A stretch of 64,000 nucleotides of DNA, taken from assembly GCF_014650035.1 (NCBI RefSeq), contig NZ_BMUE01000014.1:62001-126000 (forward strand), given 5' to 3'. The stretch comes from Streptomyces lucensis JCM 4490. GTDB taxonomy: Bacteria; Actinomycetota; Actinomycetes; Streptomycetales; Streptomycetaceae. Positions 39,720 through 48,368 of this stretch are shown piece by piece. The position numbers and the translations under genes are program-made. The stretch's first letter is position 1. Each line of letters opens with the position of its first letter. The notes below the pieces were generated by a model that saw only the letters and a list, made by a program, of their open reading frames with translations, was not told the DNA's origin and searched no databases.

Positions 39720-40820
39720 TCACGGGCCGCACCGACCAGCGGTGCCGGAGGCGGGGCGGTCCCCGGCCGACGGCCCGGCGAGTCCGAGTTCGTGCTCGCC
39801 CAGCGGAGCGAAGAAGCGCTCCACGTCGGCGTCGGTCACCTCGGCGAGGGTGGCCGGCGACCAGCGCGGGGCGCGGTCCTTGTCGATGACCTGGGCGCGG
39901 ATGCCCTCCACCAGGTCGGGGGTGCGCAGGGCGGCGCAGGAGACGCGGTACTCCTGGTCGAGGACCCGCTCCAGGGAGCCGAGGCTCCGGGCACGGCGTA
40001 TGGCCACGAGGGTGACCTTGAGGGCGGTCGGCGACTTGGCGAGCAGGGTCTCGGCGGCCTCCTTGGCGGCCGGGTCGCCGTGGGCGAGCAACCGGTCGAC
40101 GATCTCCTCGACCGTATCGGCGGCGTAGCAGTCGTCGGTCCACTCCCGCCGGCCGGACAGCTCACCCCGAGGCGGCGGCTGCGCATGGCGGGCGAGCGCG
40201 TCCCCCACCGGCAGACCGGCGAGGTCGTCGACGAAGTTCCGCAGCGCGTCGGCCGGTACCGAGTGGTCGGCGAGTCCGCAGAGCAGGGCGTCACCGGCAC
40301 CGATCTGCGCGCCGGTCAGTGCGAGGTGCGTGCCCAGTTCGCCCGGGGCCCGGGTCAGCAGGTAGGTGCCGCCGACGTCCGGGACGAAGCCGATTCCGGT
40401 CTCCGGCATCGCGATCCGAGACCGTTCGGTGACGATCCGGACGCTGCCGTGCGCGGAGAGGCCGACCCCGCCGCCCATGACGATGCCGTCCATGACGGCC
40501 ACGTACGGCTTGGGGTAGCGGGCGATCCGGGCGTTGAGGTGGTACTCGTCGCGCCAGAACGCCGCCGAGGCGGTGCCGTCGCCGTCGCGGGCGTCGTCGT
40601 GGATGCTCCTGATGTCGCCGCCCGCGCACAGGCCGCGCTCGCCCGCACCGGTGAGGACCACGGTCTCCACGGCCGGGTCGCGCTCCCACTCCGTGAGCGC
40701 CGCGTCGATGCGGCGGACCATCTCGTGGTCGAGAGCGTTCAGGGCCCGGGGGCGGTTCAGGACGATGTGGGCCGCCCGGCCGGTGGTGCGGAACAGGACG
40801 GGCTCGGCGGTGCCGGTCAT
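39720..40820 (-). CDS. 3-hydroxyisobutyryl-CoA hydrolase-like crotonase
   Basis: A 366-residue crotonase-fold protein of the HIBCH type. Motifs are GLCAGGDIRSIHDD (oxyanion hole), IVMGGGVGLSAHG and MPETGIGFVPDVGGTYLLTR, the last holding the catalytic acidic residues, and a long C-terminal extension typical of the hydrolases rather than hydratases. It removes CoA from 3-hydroxyisobutyryl-CoA in valine breakdown. Its ATG overlaps the TGA of a truncated acyl-CoA dehydrogenase remnant, the enzyme of the preceding step, which supports this assignment. Low-complexity residues at the very C-terminus may reflect a late stop. Confidence 0.87.
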   Translation of the reverse strand: MTGTAEPVLFRTTGRAAHIVLNRPRALNALDHEMVRRIDAALTEWERDPAVETVVLTGAGERGLCAGGDIRSIHDDARDGDGTASAAFWRDEYHLNARIARYPKPYVAVMDGIVMGGGVGLSAHGSVRIVTERSRIAMPETGIGFVPDVGGTYLLTRAPGELGTHLALTGAQIGAGDALLCGLADHSVPADALRNFVDDLAGLPVGDALARHAQPPPRGELSGRREWTDDCYAADTVEEIVDRLLAHGDPAAKEAAETLLAKSPTALKVTLVAIRRARSLGSLERVLDQEYRVSCAALRTPDLVEGIRAQVIDKDRAPRWSPATLAEVTDADVERFFAPLGEHELGLAGPSAGDRPASGTAGRCGP

Positions 40821-40891
40821 CCGGACGCCTCCGTCAGGCCGCGGGCCACGATGACGTGCATGATCTCGTCGGGTTCCTTCCAGGATCCGGT
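40817..40891 (-). pseudogene. C-terminal remnant of an acyl-CoA dehydrogenase
   Basis: The minus strand reads GSWKEPDEIMHVIVARGLTE and three more residues to a TGA that overlaps the HIBCH-like ATG (ATGA). This matches the standard acyl-CoA dehydrogenase ending (GTNEIMR-VIVAR-L). Nothing upstream continues the enzyme: the ferredoxin gene ends about 25 bases away. A deletion probably removed the body of an operon-first dehydrogenase and left its last 24 codons. Confidence 0.6.
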
Positions 40892-40917
40892 GGACGCGAG
40901 CGGACGCGGCACACCTC

Positions 40918-41316
40918 TCACTTCTTCACGGTGCGCCGGGGCGGGGCGAAGGCGTACAGGCCGAGGATGTCCGGCGGCGGGGCCACTCCCGGTCCGCCGG
41001 CCCGTACCCAGGCGACGATGTCCTCGGTCGCGTCCGGGTCGTTGACGAGACCCAGCCACACCGGACGCCCACCGGCGGCCCGGCCCGTCGCGGACGGCTG
41101 TACGACCATGACGTTCGCCTGGTCGCACACGTCGAGGCAGTCGGAGATGCGCACCGGCACCTCCGCCCGCAGTCGCGCGGTCTGCGCGGCGTGATCGACT
41201 CCGGTCACCTTCGGAGTGCCGCAGCAGCAGTCCCGGCACACGACGACCCGGCACGGCACCGGTCCGTCCACCTCCGCGTCCGCGTCCGGTGTCTTTTCCG
41301 GCGGCGTCTTCGGCAT
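40918..41316 (-). CDS. Thioredoxin-like [2Fe-2S] ferredoxin under a cobalamin riboswitch
   Basis: A 132-residue protein with Cys at 22, 27, 30, 31, 32, 60 and 64 (CRVVVCRDCCCG and SDCLDVC), in the layout of thioredoxin-fold [2Fe-2S] ferredoxins, some of which accompany cobalt and cobalamin genes. The extra Cys triplet is unusual. ATG 41316 follows GGGAGGGGAG. A cobalamin riboswitch lies in the 5-prime leader, so it is probably expressed when B12 is scarce, in cobalt handling or corrin synthesis. No other cobalamin gene is adjacent. The PAP2 gene is on the same strand upstream. Confidence 0.82.
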   Translation of the reverse strand: MPKTPPEKTPDADAEVDGPVPCRVVVCRDCCCGTPKVTGVDHAAQTARLRAEVPVRISDCLDVCDQANVMVVQPSATGRAAGGRPVWLGLVNDPDATEDIVAWVRAGGPGVAPPPDILGLYAFAPPRRTVKK

Positions 41317-41352
41317 GGCGTACCACTCCCCTCCCGGGGAGATCCGCCCCGG

Positions 41353-41530
41353 TGTCGCTCGAGGAGGCGACCGCGTGAGTCTCCTGGCTCCCGGGTCGCC
41401 GCTCGTGCCGTCTGCCCGCCCAGGGGGCGGCACCCGGAACTCGCTCACCGGTCACAGTGGCGGGACCGCGCCGGATTCACACCGGCTTCCTCGGACCGCC
41501 GTCGCCTGTTGTCGCCGGTCATCCTCTCAT
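41353..41530 (-). promoter_or_regulatory. Cobalamin (AdoCbl) riboswitch
   Basis: Read on the minus strand, GGAAGCCGGTGTGAATCCGG (41472-41491) is followed by the conserved GCCACTG (41454-41460) and a B12 box, GAGCCAGGAGACTCACGC (41374-41391). These three elements in this order define the cobalamin riboswitch core. After the box, GTCGC/GCGAC (41353-41373 region) can form a regulatory hairpin ahead of the ribosome binding site at about 41325-41337, so translational control is likely. The 5-prime boundary is approximate. Confidence 0.9.
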
Positions 41531-41578
41531 CAGGCGGCGCCGGCGCTCCGTCCGGCCGGCGGACGCCGGCGGCGCGGT

Positions 41579-42952
41579 TCAGGCGGGTTCGGGTTGCGGT
41601 GCCGGCTGCGGCGCCGGTGCGACCGCCGGTTCCCAGCGTCTCGTGGTCCGCACATAGCCGTAGACCATCGAGGTCATCGCCAGAACGAGCAGCGGCCCGG
41701 ACAGCCACGGGGACGCGGCCATCTCCATCGGCAGCCAGCGGTACGACACGAGGAGCGCGGCGAAGACCGCGGTGCCGTAGCCGACCAGCTGGATGCCCGG
41801 CCGGTCCCAGCCGCGGTCGGACGAGCGCAGTGCCGTCTCGACGGTGAGCGCGAACACCACGCCGGCGATGAGGTCCACGCCGTAGTGGTAGCCGAACCCG
41901 AGCGTGGCGCTGAGCGTGGCGATCAGCCAGAACGCGCCCGCGTAGCGCAGCAGCCGCGGGCCCCTGCGGGAGTGGATGAAGATCGTGACGGCCCACGCGG
42001 TGTGCAGGCTCGGCATGCAGTTGCGCGGCGTGAACTCGTCGTACGGCACCCGGTGCGGGACGGCGACCGGCGGCGGCGTGTCCGGCCAGATGTCGGCCAC
42101 CGCCCAGTGCACGCCGCCGGTGCCGGAGGCGCCCGGGCCGTAGGCGAAGACCGGGCCGACCACCGGGAAGATCATGTAGACGGCCGGGCCGAGGAGACCG
42201 ATCACCAGGAAGGTGCGCACCAGGTGATGGCTCGGGAAGCGGCGCTCGGCGGCCACGTTGCGCAGCTGGTACAGCGCGACGACGATCGCGGCCACCGCCA
42301 GCTGGGCGTAGACGAGGTGGAGGAGCTGGTCACCGATCGGACCGGAGGCCCTGACCATCCGGCCCATCAGCCATGACGGGCTGCCCAGTGCGTGGTCGGC
42401 GGCCGCCAGGTACGGGTCGAGCACCTCCGGGCGGGCCTTGGAGGTGATGAGGAGCCAGGTGTCGCCGGTCTTGCGGCCGGCCACCAGCAGCAGTCCCAGC
42501 CCGACGCCCTTCAGCAGCAGGACGCGTTCGGCGCCCTCGCGGCGCGTGACGGCGATGACGGCACAGCCCAGCATCACCCACAACGCACCGTTGCCGAAGG
42601 CATGGCCCTCGGTCGTCCCGACGCCGGCCGCGTACCGCACCAGTGCGAAGACGACGTCGATGCCTATGGCGGCACCGGCCGCGATGAACCGCTGCCGCCA
42701 GGTGAGCACCACCATCATCAACGCCAGGCCGCCGTACAGCGGCCCCGGTTTGGGAGCCCATACCAGCCCTTTCACCTGATCGGTGATCGGTCCGGGCTGA
42801 CCGTAGTGGCGAGCGGCGATCTCCAGTGCGATGAGCAGTACGAGGGCGGCCGCACCCGCCGCGGCCCACAGCACGGCTCGCCGTTGGCGCCACTCGGCCG
42901 ACGCGGCCCTGCGGTCTGTACGCGAGAACACTCGCGACGCTCTAGATATCAA
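41579..42952 (-). CDS. PAP2-family multi-span membrane phosphatase/transferase
   Basis: A 457-residue membrane protein with about 12 helices. The C-terminal half carries the PAP2 signature: CMPSLHTAWAV (second motif) and GYHYGVDLIAG (third motif), with the Lys/Arg-containing first motif less clear. It resembles the inositolphosphotransferase/Aur1-Ipt1-like group in actinobacteria, enzymes moving phosphoryl heads between lipids on the outer face. The C-terminus is a Pro/Ala/Gln-rich tail. A TTG codon at 42952 or GTG at 42931 could be the start; neither has a clear ribosome binding site, and a hairpin covers the latter. Confidence 0.8.
   Translation of the reverse strand: MISRASRVFSRTDRRAASAEWRQRRAVLWAAAGAAALVLLIALEIAARHYGQPGPITDQVKGLVWAPKPGPLYGGLALMMVVLTWRQRFIAAGAAIGIDVVFALVRYAAGVGTTEGHAFGNGALWVMLGCAVIAVTRREGAERVLLLKGVGLGLLLVAGRKTGDTWLLITSKARPEVLDPYLAAADHALGSPSWLMGRMVRASGPIGDQLLHLVYAQLAVAAIVVALYQLRNVAAERRFPSHHLVRTFLVIGLLGPAVYMIFPVVGPVFAYGPGASGTGGVHWAVADIWPDTPPPVAVPHRVPYDEFTPRNCMPSLHTAWAVTIFIHSRRGPRLLRYAGAFWLIATLSATLGFGYHYGVDLIAGVVFALTVETALRSSDRGWDRPGIQLVGYGTAVFAALLVSYRWLPMEMAASPWLSGPLLVLAMTSMVYGYVRTTRRWEPAVAPAPQPAPQPEPA
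42921..42936. promoter_or_regulatory. Hairpin over the PAP2 gene's start region
   Basis: CGCGAG (42921-42926) pairs with CTCGCG (42931-42936) across AACA. The stem includes the possible GTG start at 42931, so it could hinder initiation there or, as DNA, be an operator. AT-rich ATATC/GATAT repeats lie just upstream. Confidence 0.35.
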
Positions 42953-43221
42953 TCGTCTGGCCGATTTGTTCGATATGGGTCAAGTGGACGCCAAGCGACG
43001 GCAATCGCCGCAAGTTCGAACATGCTAACGGAGCGGTGCGGCGCTTCGGCGGCCCGGTCGACGGGGCCTGAACACCGAGGACGGTGGCGATGGCGGGCCT
43101 GCGCGTCATGACCTGGATACGCGCACACGGCCGGCCGTTCACCTCCGCTTCGCCGGCGCCTGGTGATCTGGCTCCCGTCGATCCCCGCACCCGATCACCC
43201 GACGCGCCAAGGAGTCATTCC

Positions 43222-44586
43222 ATGCACGGAGCCACCCGCCGCCGCCTCACGATCGCGACCGCCCTGGTCACCGCGACCACGGCCGCCGTGGCGATCACCA
43301 CCGCCGCCGGCGCCTCCGGCGGCAAGGAGCAGGCGCGGAACGCGATCCGGGACGGGAAGGCGAAGAACGTCATCCTGCTCATCGGTGACGGCATGGGCGA
43401 CTCGGAGATCACCCTGGCCCGCGACTACACCGTGGGTGCCAACGGGCGCCTGAACATGGACAGATTCCCGCTCACCGGCGCCTACACCACGTACTCGGTC
43501 CACGCCGACGGCACCCCGGACTACGTCACCGACTCCGCCGCGAGCGGCACCGGCTGGGCCACCGGCGTGAAGACCGTGAACGGCCGCATCTCCAAGACCC
43601 CCGGAACCGACAAGCCGGTGCGGACCCTCCTGGAGCTGGCTCAGAAGAACGGCTACGCCACGGGCGACGTCACCACCGCCGAACTCACCGACGCCACCCC
43701 GGCCGTGCTCGCCTCCCACGCCACCGACCGCTCCTGCCAGGGTCCGGCCGACATGGCCAAGTGCCCCGGTGACAAGCTCGCCGCCGGCGGTCCGGGCTCG
43801 ATCGCCGAGCAGGAGGTCAACCACAGGGTCGACGTTCTCTTCGGCGGCGGCAGGCAGCGCTTCGGCCAGACCGTCACCGACGGCAGGTACAAGGGCCTGA
43901 CCGTCACCCAGCAGGCGCAGAAGCTGGGCTACCAGGTCGTCACCGACGACGCGTCCATGAAGGCGGCCAAGGCGGGCCGGCCGGTCCTCGGCCTCTTCGC
44001 CGCGGGGAACGTGCCCACCGAGTGGACCGGCAAGACGGCGGCGATCGGCGGCACGGACCCGCAGCGGTGTGTCGCCTCCAACCCCACCCGCCCGTCCACC
44101 ACCCCCAGCCTCGCCGCCTCCGCCACGAAGGCGATCCAGCTGCTGGAGGCCAAGCAGAAGGCGAACCACTCCAAGCAGGGCTTCTTCCTGCAGATCGAGG
44201 GCGCCTCGATCGACAAGCAGGACCACGCCGCCGACCCCTGCGGTCAGATCGGTGAGACCGCGGCCTTCGACCGTGCGGTGAAGGTGGCCCGCGACTACGC
44301 GGTCAAGCACCCCGACACCCTGGTCGTCACCACCGCCGACCACGGCCACACGAGCCAGATCGTTCCGCTGGAGGCCACCCCGCCCGGCCTGTCCTCCACG
44401 CTGATCACCGACGAGGGCCAGCAGCTGAAGGTCAACTACTCGACCAACACCCCCGGCCAGTCCCAGGAGCACACCGGCACCGAGGTGCGCATCGCCGCCC
44501 AGGGACCGCTGGCCTACCGGGTCCTCGGCGTCACCAACCAGACCGATCTGTTCACCACGGTCCGCGAGGCGCTGCGACTGCGCTGA
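43222..44586 (+). CDS. Secreted alkaline phosphatase (PhoA type)
   Basis: A 454-residue exported alkaline phosphatase. Residues 1-32 are a signal peptide with a basic start (HGATRRRLTIATALVTATTA). The metal and nucleophile motifs are intact: NVILLIGDGMGDSEIT, VTDSAASGTGWATG with the nucleophilic Ser, QIEGASIDKQDHAADP, TTADHGHTSQI and QEHTGTEV. It releases phosphate from organic esters outside the cell. ATG 43222 has AAGGAG seven bases upstream. A strong terminator follows. PhoP control under low phosphate is known for Streptomyces relatives, but I do not see a clear PHO box. Confidence 0.93.
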   Translation: MHGATRRRLTIATALVTATTAAVAITTAAGASGGKEQARNAIRDGKAKNVILLIGDGMGDSEITLARDYTVGANGRLNMDRFPLTGAYTTYSVHADGTPDYVTDSAASGTGWATGVKTVNGRISKTPGTDKPVRTLLELAQKNGYATGDVTTAELTDATPAVLASHATDRSCQGPADMAKCPGDKLAAGGPGSIAEQEVNHRVDVLFGGGRQRFGQTVTDGRYKGLTVTQQAQKLGYQVVTDDASMKAAKAGRPVLGLFAAGNVPTEWTGKTAAIGGTDPQRCVASNPTRPSTTPSLAASATKAIQLLEAKQKANHSKQGFFLQIEGASIDKQDHAADPCGQIGETAAFDRAVKVARDYAVKHPDTLVVTTADHGHTSQIVPLEATPPGLSSTLITDEGQQLKVNYSTNTPGQSQEHTGTEVRIAAQGPLAYRVLGVTNQTDLFTTVREALRLR

Positions 44587-44642
44587 GCCCGGGAACGGCG
44601 AGCGGGACGGCCGCCGCCGGCTCCCGCTCGTGCACCGTCCAC

Positions 44643-44676
44643 AGAGCGTGCCGCCCGCCGGGCGGCACGCTCTTTC
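44643..44676 (+). terminator. Strong terminator of the alkaline phosphatase gene
   Basis: AGAGCGTGCCGCCC (44643-44656) pairs perfectly with GGGCGGCACGCTCT (44660-44673) around GCC, followed by TTTC: a 14 bp stem with a short T-run. Confidence 0.9.
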
Positions 44677-44879
44677 GGGTTCCCCTCGGACGCCGGGGCG
44701 GCTCGCACGAGCCGGCGGCAGGCTCGGCGTTTCGGCCACCGTCCCGCCGGTGTCCGGCCCTTGCGCCCGCTCGACCGTCGAACGCGACCACGTCCAGGTG
44801 GTAGGCCTTGTGACGCAACCCCGAGTACCGCCACGCCCCGCGCCACCTCGCCGACCGCCCGACAAGAAGGGCCGAACCC

Positions 44880-45734
44880 GTGCTCACTCCCCGCCGCGCC
44901 ACACCCGCCGACGCCGACGGCATCACCCGCATGAGGTCCGAGTTCATCCTCTCCCAACCGCTCGATCCGGACTGGCTGGCCCTGTGCCGGGACCAGCTGG
45001 CCAAGCGCCTCCAGTCCGGTGGCGACGCCCGGGCCTACGTCGTCGACGCGCCCGGTGGAGGGCTCGCCACCTGCGCGCTGGCCCTGGTCGGCCCCGTGCT
45101 GCCCGCGCCCCGGTATCCGCAGGGGCTGGCCGCACGCATCCAGGCCGTCGCCACCCGGCCCGGGTACCGGCGCCGCGGCCACGCCAAGGCCGCCCTCGCG
45201 GCACTCCTCGAAGAACTGGAGGAGGAGAGCATCACCCTCTTCGAGCTGCACGCCAGCGAGGAGTCCAGACACCTGTACGAGGTGCTCGGCTTCTCCAGCG
45301 ATCCCGCGCTCATGCGCAGGACCAAAGTGCCCGCGCCGTCCCGTGGGGACGACACCGCGCCTGCCGCACCCGCCGACGACTGGGACGCGGTCCACCGTCT
45401 GGCCGGCGTCTTCGGCCGCCTGGACACCGAGAACGGGCTTCAGCCGGAGGAGCAGTGGACGCTGCAGGTGCTCAAGCTCGCCGAGGAGGTGGGCGAGGCC
45501 GCACAGGCCGTCATCGGCGCCCGGGGCACCAATCCCCGCAAGGGGCACAGTCATTCGTGGGCGGACGTACAGGACGAGGTCGCCGACGCCGTCATCACCG
45601 GCATGGTCACCCTGGCGCGCATGCGCCCTGACGCACGCGAGCACCTCAGTGCCGTCCTGGCCCGCAAGACGGCGCGCTTCCTCCCGCCGGACGATCCGAG
45701 CGGCGACCCGAGCGGCGGCTCGTCGCGGCGCTGA
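44880..45734 (+). CDS. GNAT acetyltransferase fused to a MazG-like pyrophosphohydrolase
   Basis: A 284-residue two-domain protein. Residues 1-150 are a GNAT acetyltransferase (RRATPADADGITRMRSEF, acetyl-CoA loop QAVATRPGYRRRGHAKAALAALLEE as the R-x-x-G-x-A loop, and a LFELHASEESRHLYEVLGF strand-helix). Residues 165-270 are an all-helical MazG-like domain (EEQWTLQVLKLAEEVGEAAQ, DVQDEVADAVIT), in which paired acidic residues bind Mg and would cleave a nucleotide to NMP and pyrophosphate. The fusion suggests acylation of a small molecule linked to nucleotide clean-up. The GTG start has a weak AAGGGC site. Monocistronic. Confidence 0.85.
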   Translation: MLTPRRATPADADGITRMRSEFILSQPLDPDWLALCRDQLAKRLQSGGDARAYVVDAPGGGLATCALALVGPVLPAPRYPQGLAARIQAVATRPGYRRRGHAKAALAALLEELEEESITLFELHASEESRHLYEVLGFSSDPALMRRTKVPAPSRGDDTAPAAPADDWDAVHRLAGVFGRLDTENGLQPEEQWTLQVLKLAEEVGEAAQAVIGARGTNPRKGHSHSWADVQDEVADAVITGMVTLARMRPDAREHLSAVLARKTARFLPPDDPSGDPSGGSSRR

Positions 45735-45851
45735 CCGAGCGTTCCGGGCCGGCCCCCGCAGAGTCACGGCCCCGTGCGCACGACGTGTACCTTTCGCCCC
45801 ATCTGGGATGATTTGAAGCGGATCGCATTCACGCACGAAGGCGAGACTCCG

Positions 45852-48368
45852 GTGACACGTGCGGAGCGGCAGGTGCCCGCCCTACCTGTCGCAGGCGGAG
45901 AGGCCCAGGCCGAACGGCTGCCCTTTCGAGAGCCTGTCCTGAAGGCTGCTCGTGCCGCCGCCCAGGGGGCGGCCCTGGGGACCGCTCTGCTCGGCCTGCT
46001 GGGGCTGACCGGCTGGATCCTGCACAACGACGCCCTGAAGCACGTGCTGCCCGGTGCCGCCACTCCGATGTCGGCCAACACCGCCGTCGCCCTGCTGGCG
46101 CTCGGTCTCTCACTGGCCGCGGTGGCCCGGGGATCCCCGGCGCCCCGGCGGCCGGCCGCGGCCCGCTCGGGAGCGGCCCTGGCCGCCGTGATCAGCGCTC
46201 TCACCCTCGTCGAGTACGCGACCGGGACCGCCCTGGGCATCGACCAGCTCCTCTTCCGGGACACCGCGCTGGTGGCGACCGCGGCGCCCGGGCGGATGGC
46301 GCTGAACACAGCGGCGGCGGTGGCCTTCGCCGCCGTGGCCACCCTGTGCGCGACCGAGCCGCGGCTCCCCGCCTGGACGGCGCAGATCCCGGCCATGGCC
46401 GCCTTCACGCTCGGCATGCTCCGGTTCTACGGGTTCGCGTACCACGTGCCGCAGTTGGAGTCGTTCGGCAGCTACACGGGCATGGCGCTGCCCACCGCCC
46501 TCGCCCTGGTACTGGCGGGTGCCTCGGCCTTCCTGGTCCGGCCGGACGAAGGTCCCGCGGGCCTGCTGCTGAACGCGGGCACCACGGGTGCCCTGGGACG
46601 CCGCCTGTTCGCCACCACCCTGGTGGTGCCACCGCTGCTCGGCTGGCTGATCCTGGAGGGCGAGGACGCCGGGCTGTACGGGATGCGGCTGGGCACCGCT
46701 CTCCTGGTGTGCGGCCACGTCAGCGTCTTCAGCGTGGTCATCTTCGCCACCCTCACCGTCGGCCGCCGCATCGAGGTGGCGCACGCCCGCGCCGAACGGC
46801 AGGTGCGGCAGAACGAACTGCTGCAGGCCTTCATGGACCACACGCCAGCGGCGGTGTTCGTCAAGGACCTGGACGGCCGCTTCCTGGCGGTGAACACGAC
46901 GTTCGAGGAGACCACGGGCCTGCCCCCGGAACGGGTGCTGGGCCATTTCGACCGCGACGTCATGCCGCCGGACTTCGCCAGTCAGGCCCGGGCGGCCGAT
47001 CTCGACATGCTCGAGCGGGGCGGCCCCGTGCAGCGGCAGGACCACATCGTCCTGCCGGGAGGCCCCCGGGACTTCCTCACCAGCCTCTTCTCGCTCAACG
47101 ACCGGAGCGGCAGGCCGTACGCGGCGTGCGGCGTGGCCATGGACATCACCGAACGAGTCGCGGCCCAGCGCGAGGTCCAGCGGGCCGGCCGGCGCTTCCG
47201 GGCGCTCCTGGAGTCCGCGCCGGACGCCACCCTGATCACCGACGGCGACGGCACCATCGGCATGGCGAACTCACGGGTCGAGTCACTGTTCGGCCACGCA
47301 CCGGACGACCTGGTCGGCAGCAGGGTCGGCGACCTGGCCCCGGGCCCGCAGCGTCCGCGGCACAACGCGCTGCTCCGCCGCTACCTCGAGTCCGAGGACC
47401 CACAGCCACTGGTCCTGGACAGAGGCCTGTACGGGCTGCACCTCGACGGCAGGAAGTTTCCCGTCGAGGTCAGCGTCAGCACCTTCCGGGCGGAAGCGGA
47501 GAGGCTGGTGTTCCTCACCGTACGGGACATCACCGGACGCAGACGGGCCGAGGCCGAACGGGCCGAGCGCTACGAACAGCACCGGCACATCGCGTACACC
47601 CTCCAGCACAGTCTCATGGGCGAGCCGCCCCGCCTGCCGTACCTGCCCAGCGCCCACCGGTACCTGGCGTCCGTCCAGGACCCCGGAGTCGGCGGCGACT
47701 GGTTCGACATCGTGCCCCTGGACAAGGCCCGCACCGGGATCGTCGTCGGCGACGTGATGGGCCGCGGCCTGGAGGCGGCGGCCGTCATGGGCCAGCTGCG
47801 CGCCGCCTCCCACGCCCTCGCCCGCACGGGGTTCCGGCCGCGCCGGGTCATGGCGGGGCTCGACGCGTTCGTCAGTGACCTGGCGGATCAGATCGTCACC
47901 TGCGTCTACCTGGTCATAGACCAGGAAGCGCACCAGGTGACCCTGTGCTCGGCGGGACATCCGCCGGTCATCGCCCTGCCCCCGGACGAGCACGCCCGCC
48001 GGCTGCAGGCCCCTGTCGGCGTGCCGCTGGGCGTCCATGGCCTGCGCCGCGACGAGGTGCCGTACCAGGAGACGATCCAGCCGCTGCGGCCGGGCAGCAC
48101 CCTCGCGCTGTACACCGACGGGCTGGTCGAGAAGCCCGGCGCCGACGTCGACGCCCAGATCGACGTCCTCATCCGCACCCTGGACGACGTGCTGAAGGGC
48201 TCTCCCGCCGACGAGGAGACCCTGGACCAGGCCGCGGACCGGCTGGTCGTCACGCTCATCCCGGACACGACGGCCCATGACGACGACGTGACGCTGCTCC
48301 TGGTCGGCCTGCCCGTGTCACTCGATCCGGCCGGGCTCAGGCCTTGCCCGCCGGGGGGTGTTCCCTGA
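45852..48368 (+). CDS. Membrane PAS-SpoIIE (PP2C) phosphatase
   Basis: An 838-residue signalling protein. The N-terminal third (about 30-305) has eight membrane helices in MASE1-like style; two PAS domains follow (FMDHTPAAVFVKDLDGRFLA near 330 and LLESAPDATLITDGDG near 455, the latter with a PAC strand), and the C-terminal 240 residues are a SpoIIE-type PP2C phosphatase with metal motifs GGDWFDI, GDVMGRG, LCSAGHPP and HDDDVTLLL. It would dephosphorylate an anti-sigma-factor antagonist in response to membrane or ligand signals. GTG 45852 has GAAGGCGAG upstream. Its 3-prime end overlaps the convergent hydrolase gene by 32 bases. Confidence 0.87.
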   Translation: MTRAERQVPALPVAGGEAQAERLPFREPVLKAARAAAQGAALGTALLGLLGLTGWILHNDALKHVLPGAATPMSANTAVALLALGLSLAAVARGSPAPRRPAAARSGAALAAVISALTLVEYATGTALGIDQLLFRDTALVATAAPGRMALNTAAAVAFAAVATLCATEPRLPAWTAQIPAMAAFTLGMLRFYGFAYHVPQLESFGSYTGMALPTALALVLAGASAFLVRPDEGPAGLLLNAGTTGALGRRLFATTLVVPPLLGWLILEGEDAGLYGMRLGTALLVCGHVSVFSVVIFATLTVGRRIEVAHARAERQVRQNELLQAFMDHTPAAVFVKDLDGRFLAVNTTFEETTGLPPERVLGHFDRDVMPPDFASQARAADLDMLERGGPVQRQDHIVLPGGPRDFLTSLFSLNDRSGRPYAACGVAMDITERVAAQREVQRAGRRFRALLESAPDATLITDGDGTIGMANSRVESLFGHAPDDLVGSRVGDLAPGPQRPRHNALLRRYLESEDPQPLVLDRGLYGLHLDGRKFPVEVSVSTFRAEAERLVFLTVRDITGRRRAEAERAERYEQHRHIAYTLQHSLMGEPPRLPYLPSAHRYLASVQDPGVGGDWFDIVPLDKARTGIVVGDVMGRGLEAAAVMGQLRAASHALARTGFRPRRVMAGLDAFVSDLADQIVTCVYLVIDQEAHQVTLCSAGHPPVIALPPDEHARRLQAPVGVPLGVHGLRRDEVPYQETIQPLRPGSTLALYTDGLVEKPGADVDAQIDVLIRTLDDVLKGSPADEETLDQAADRLVVTLIPDTTAHDDDVTLLLVGLPVSLDPAGLRPCPPGGVP

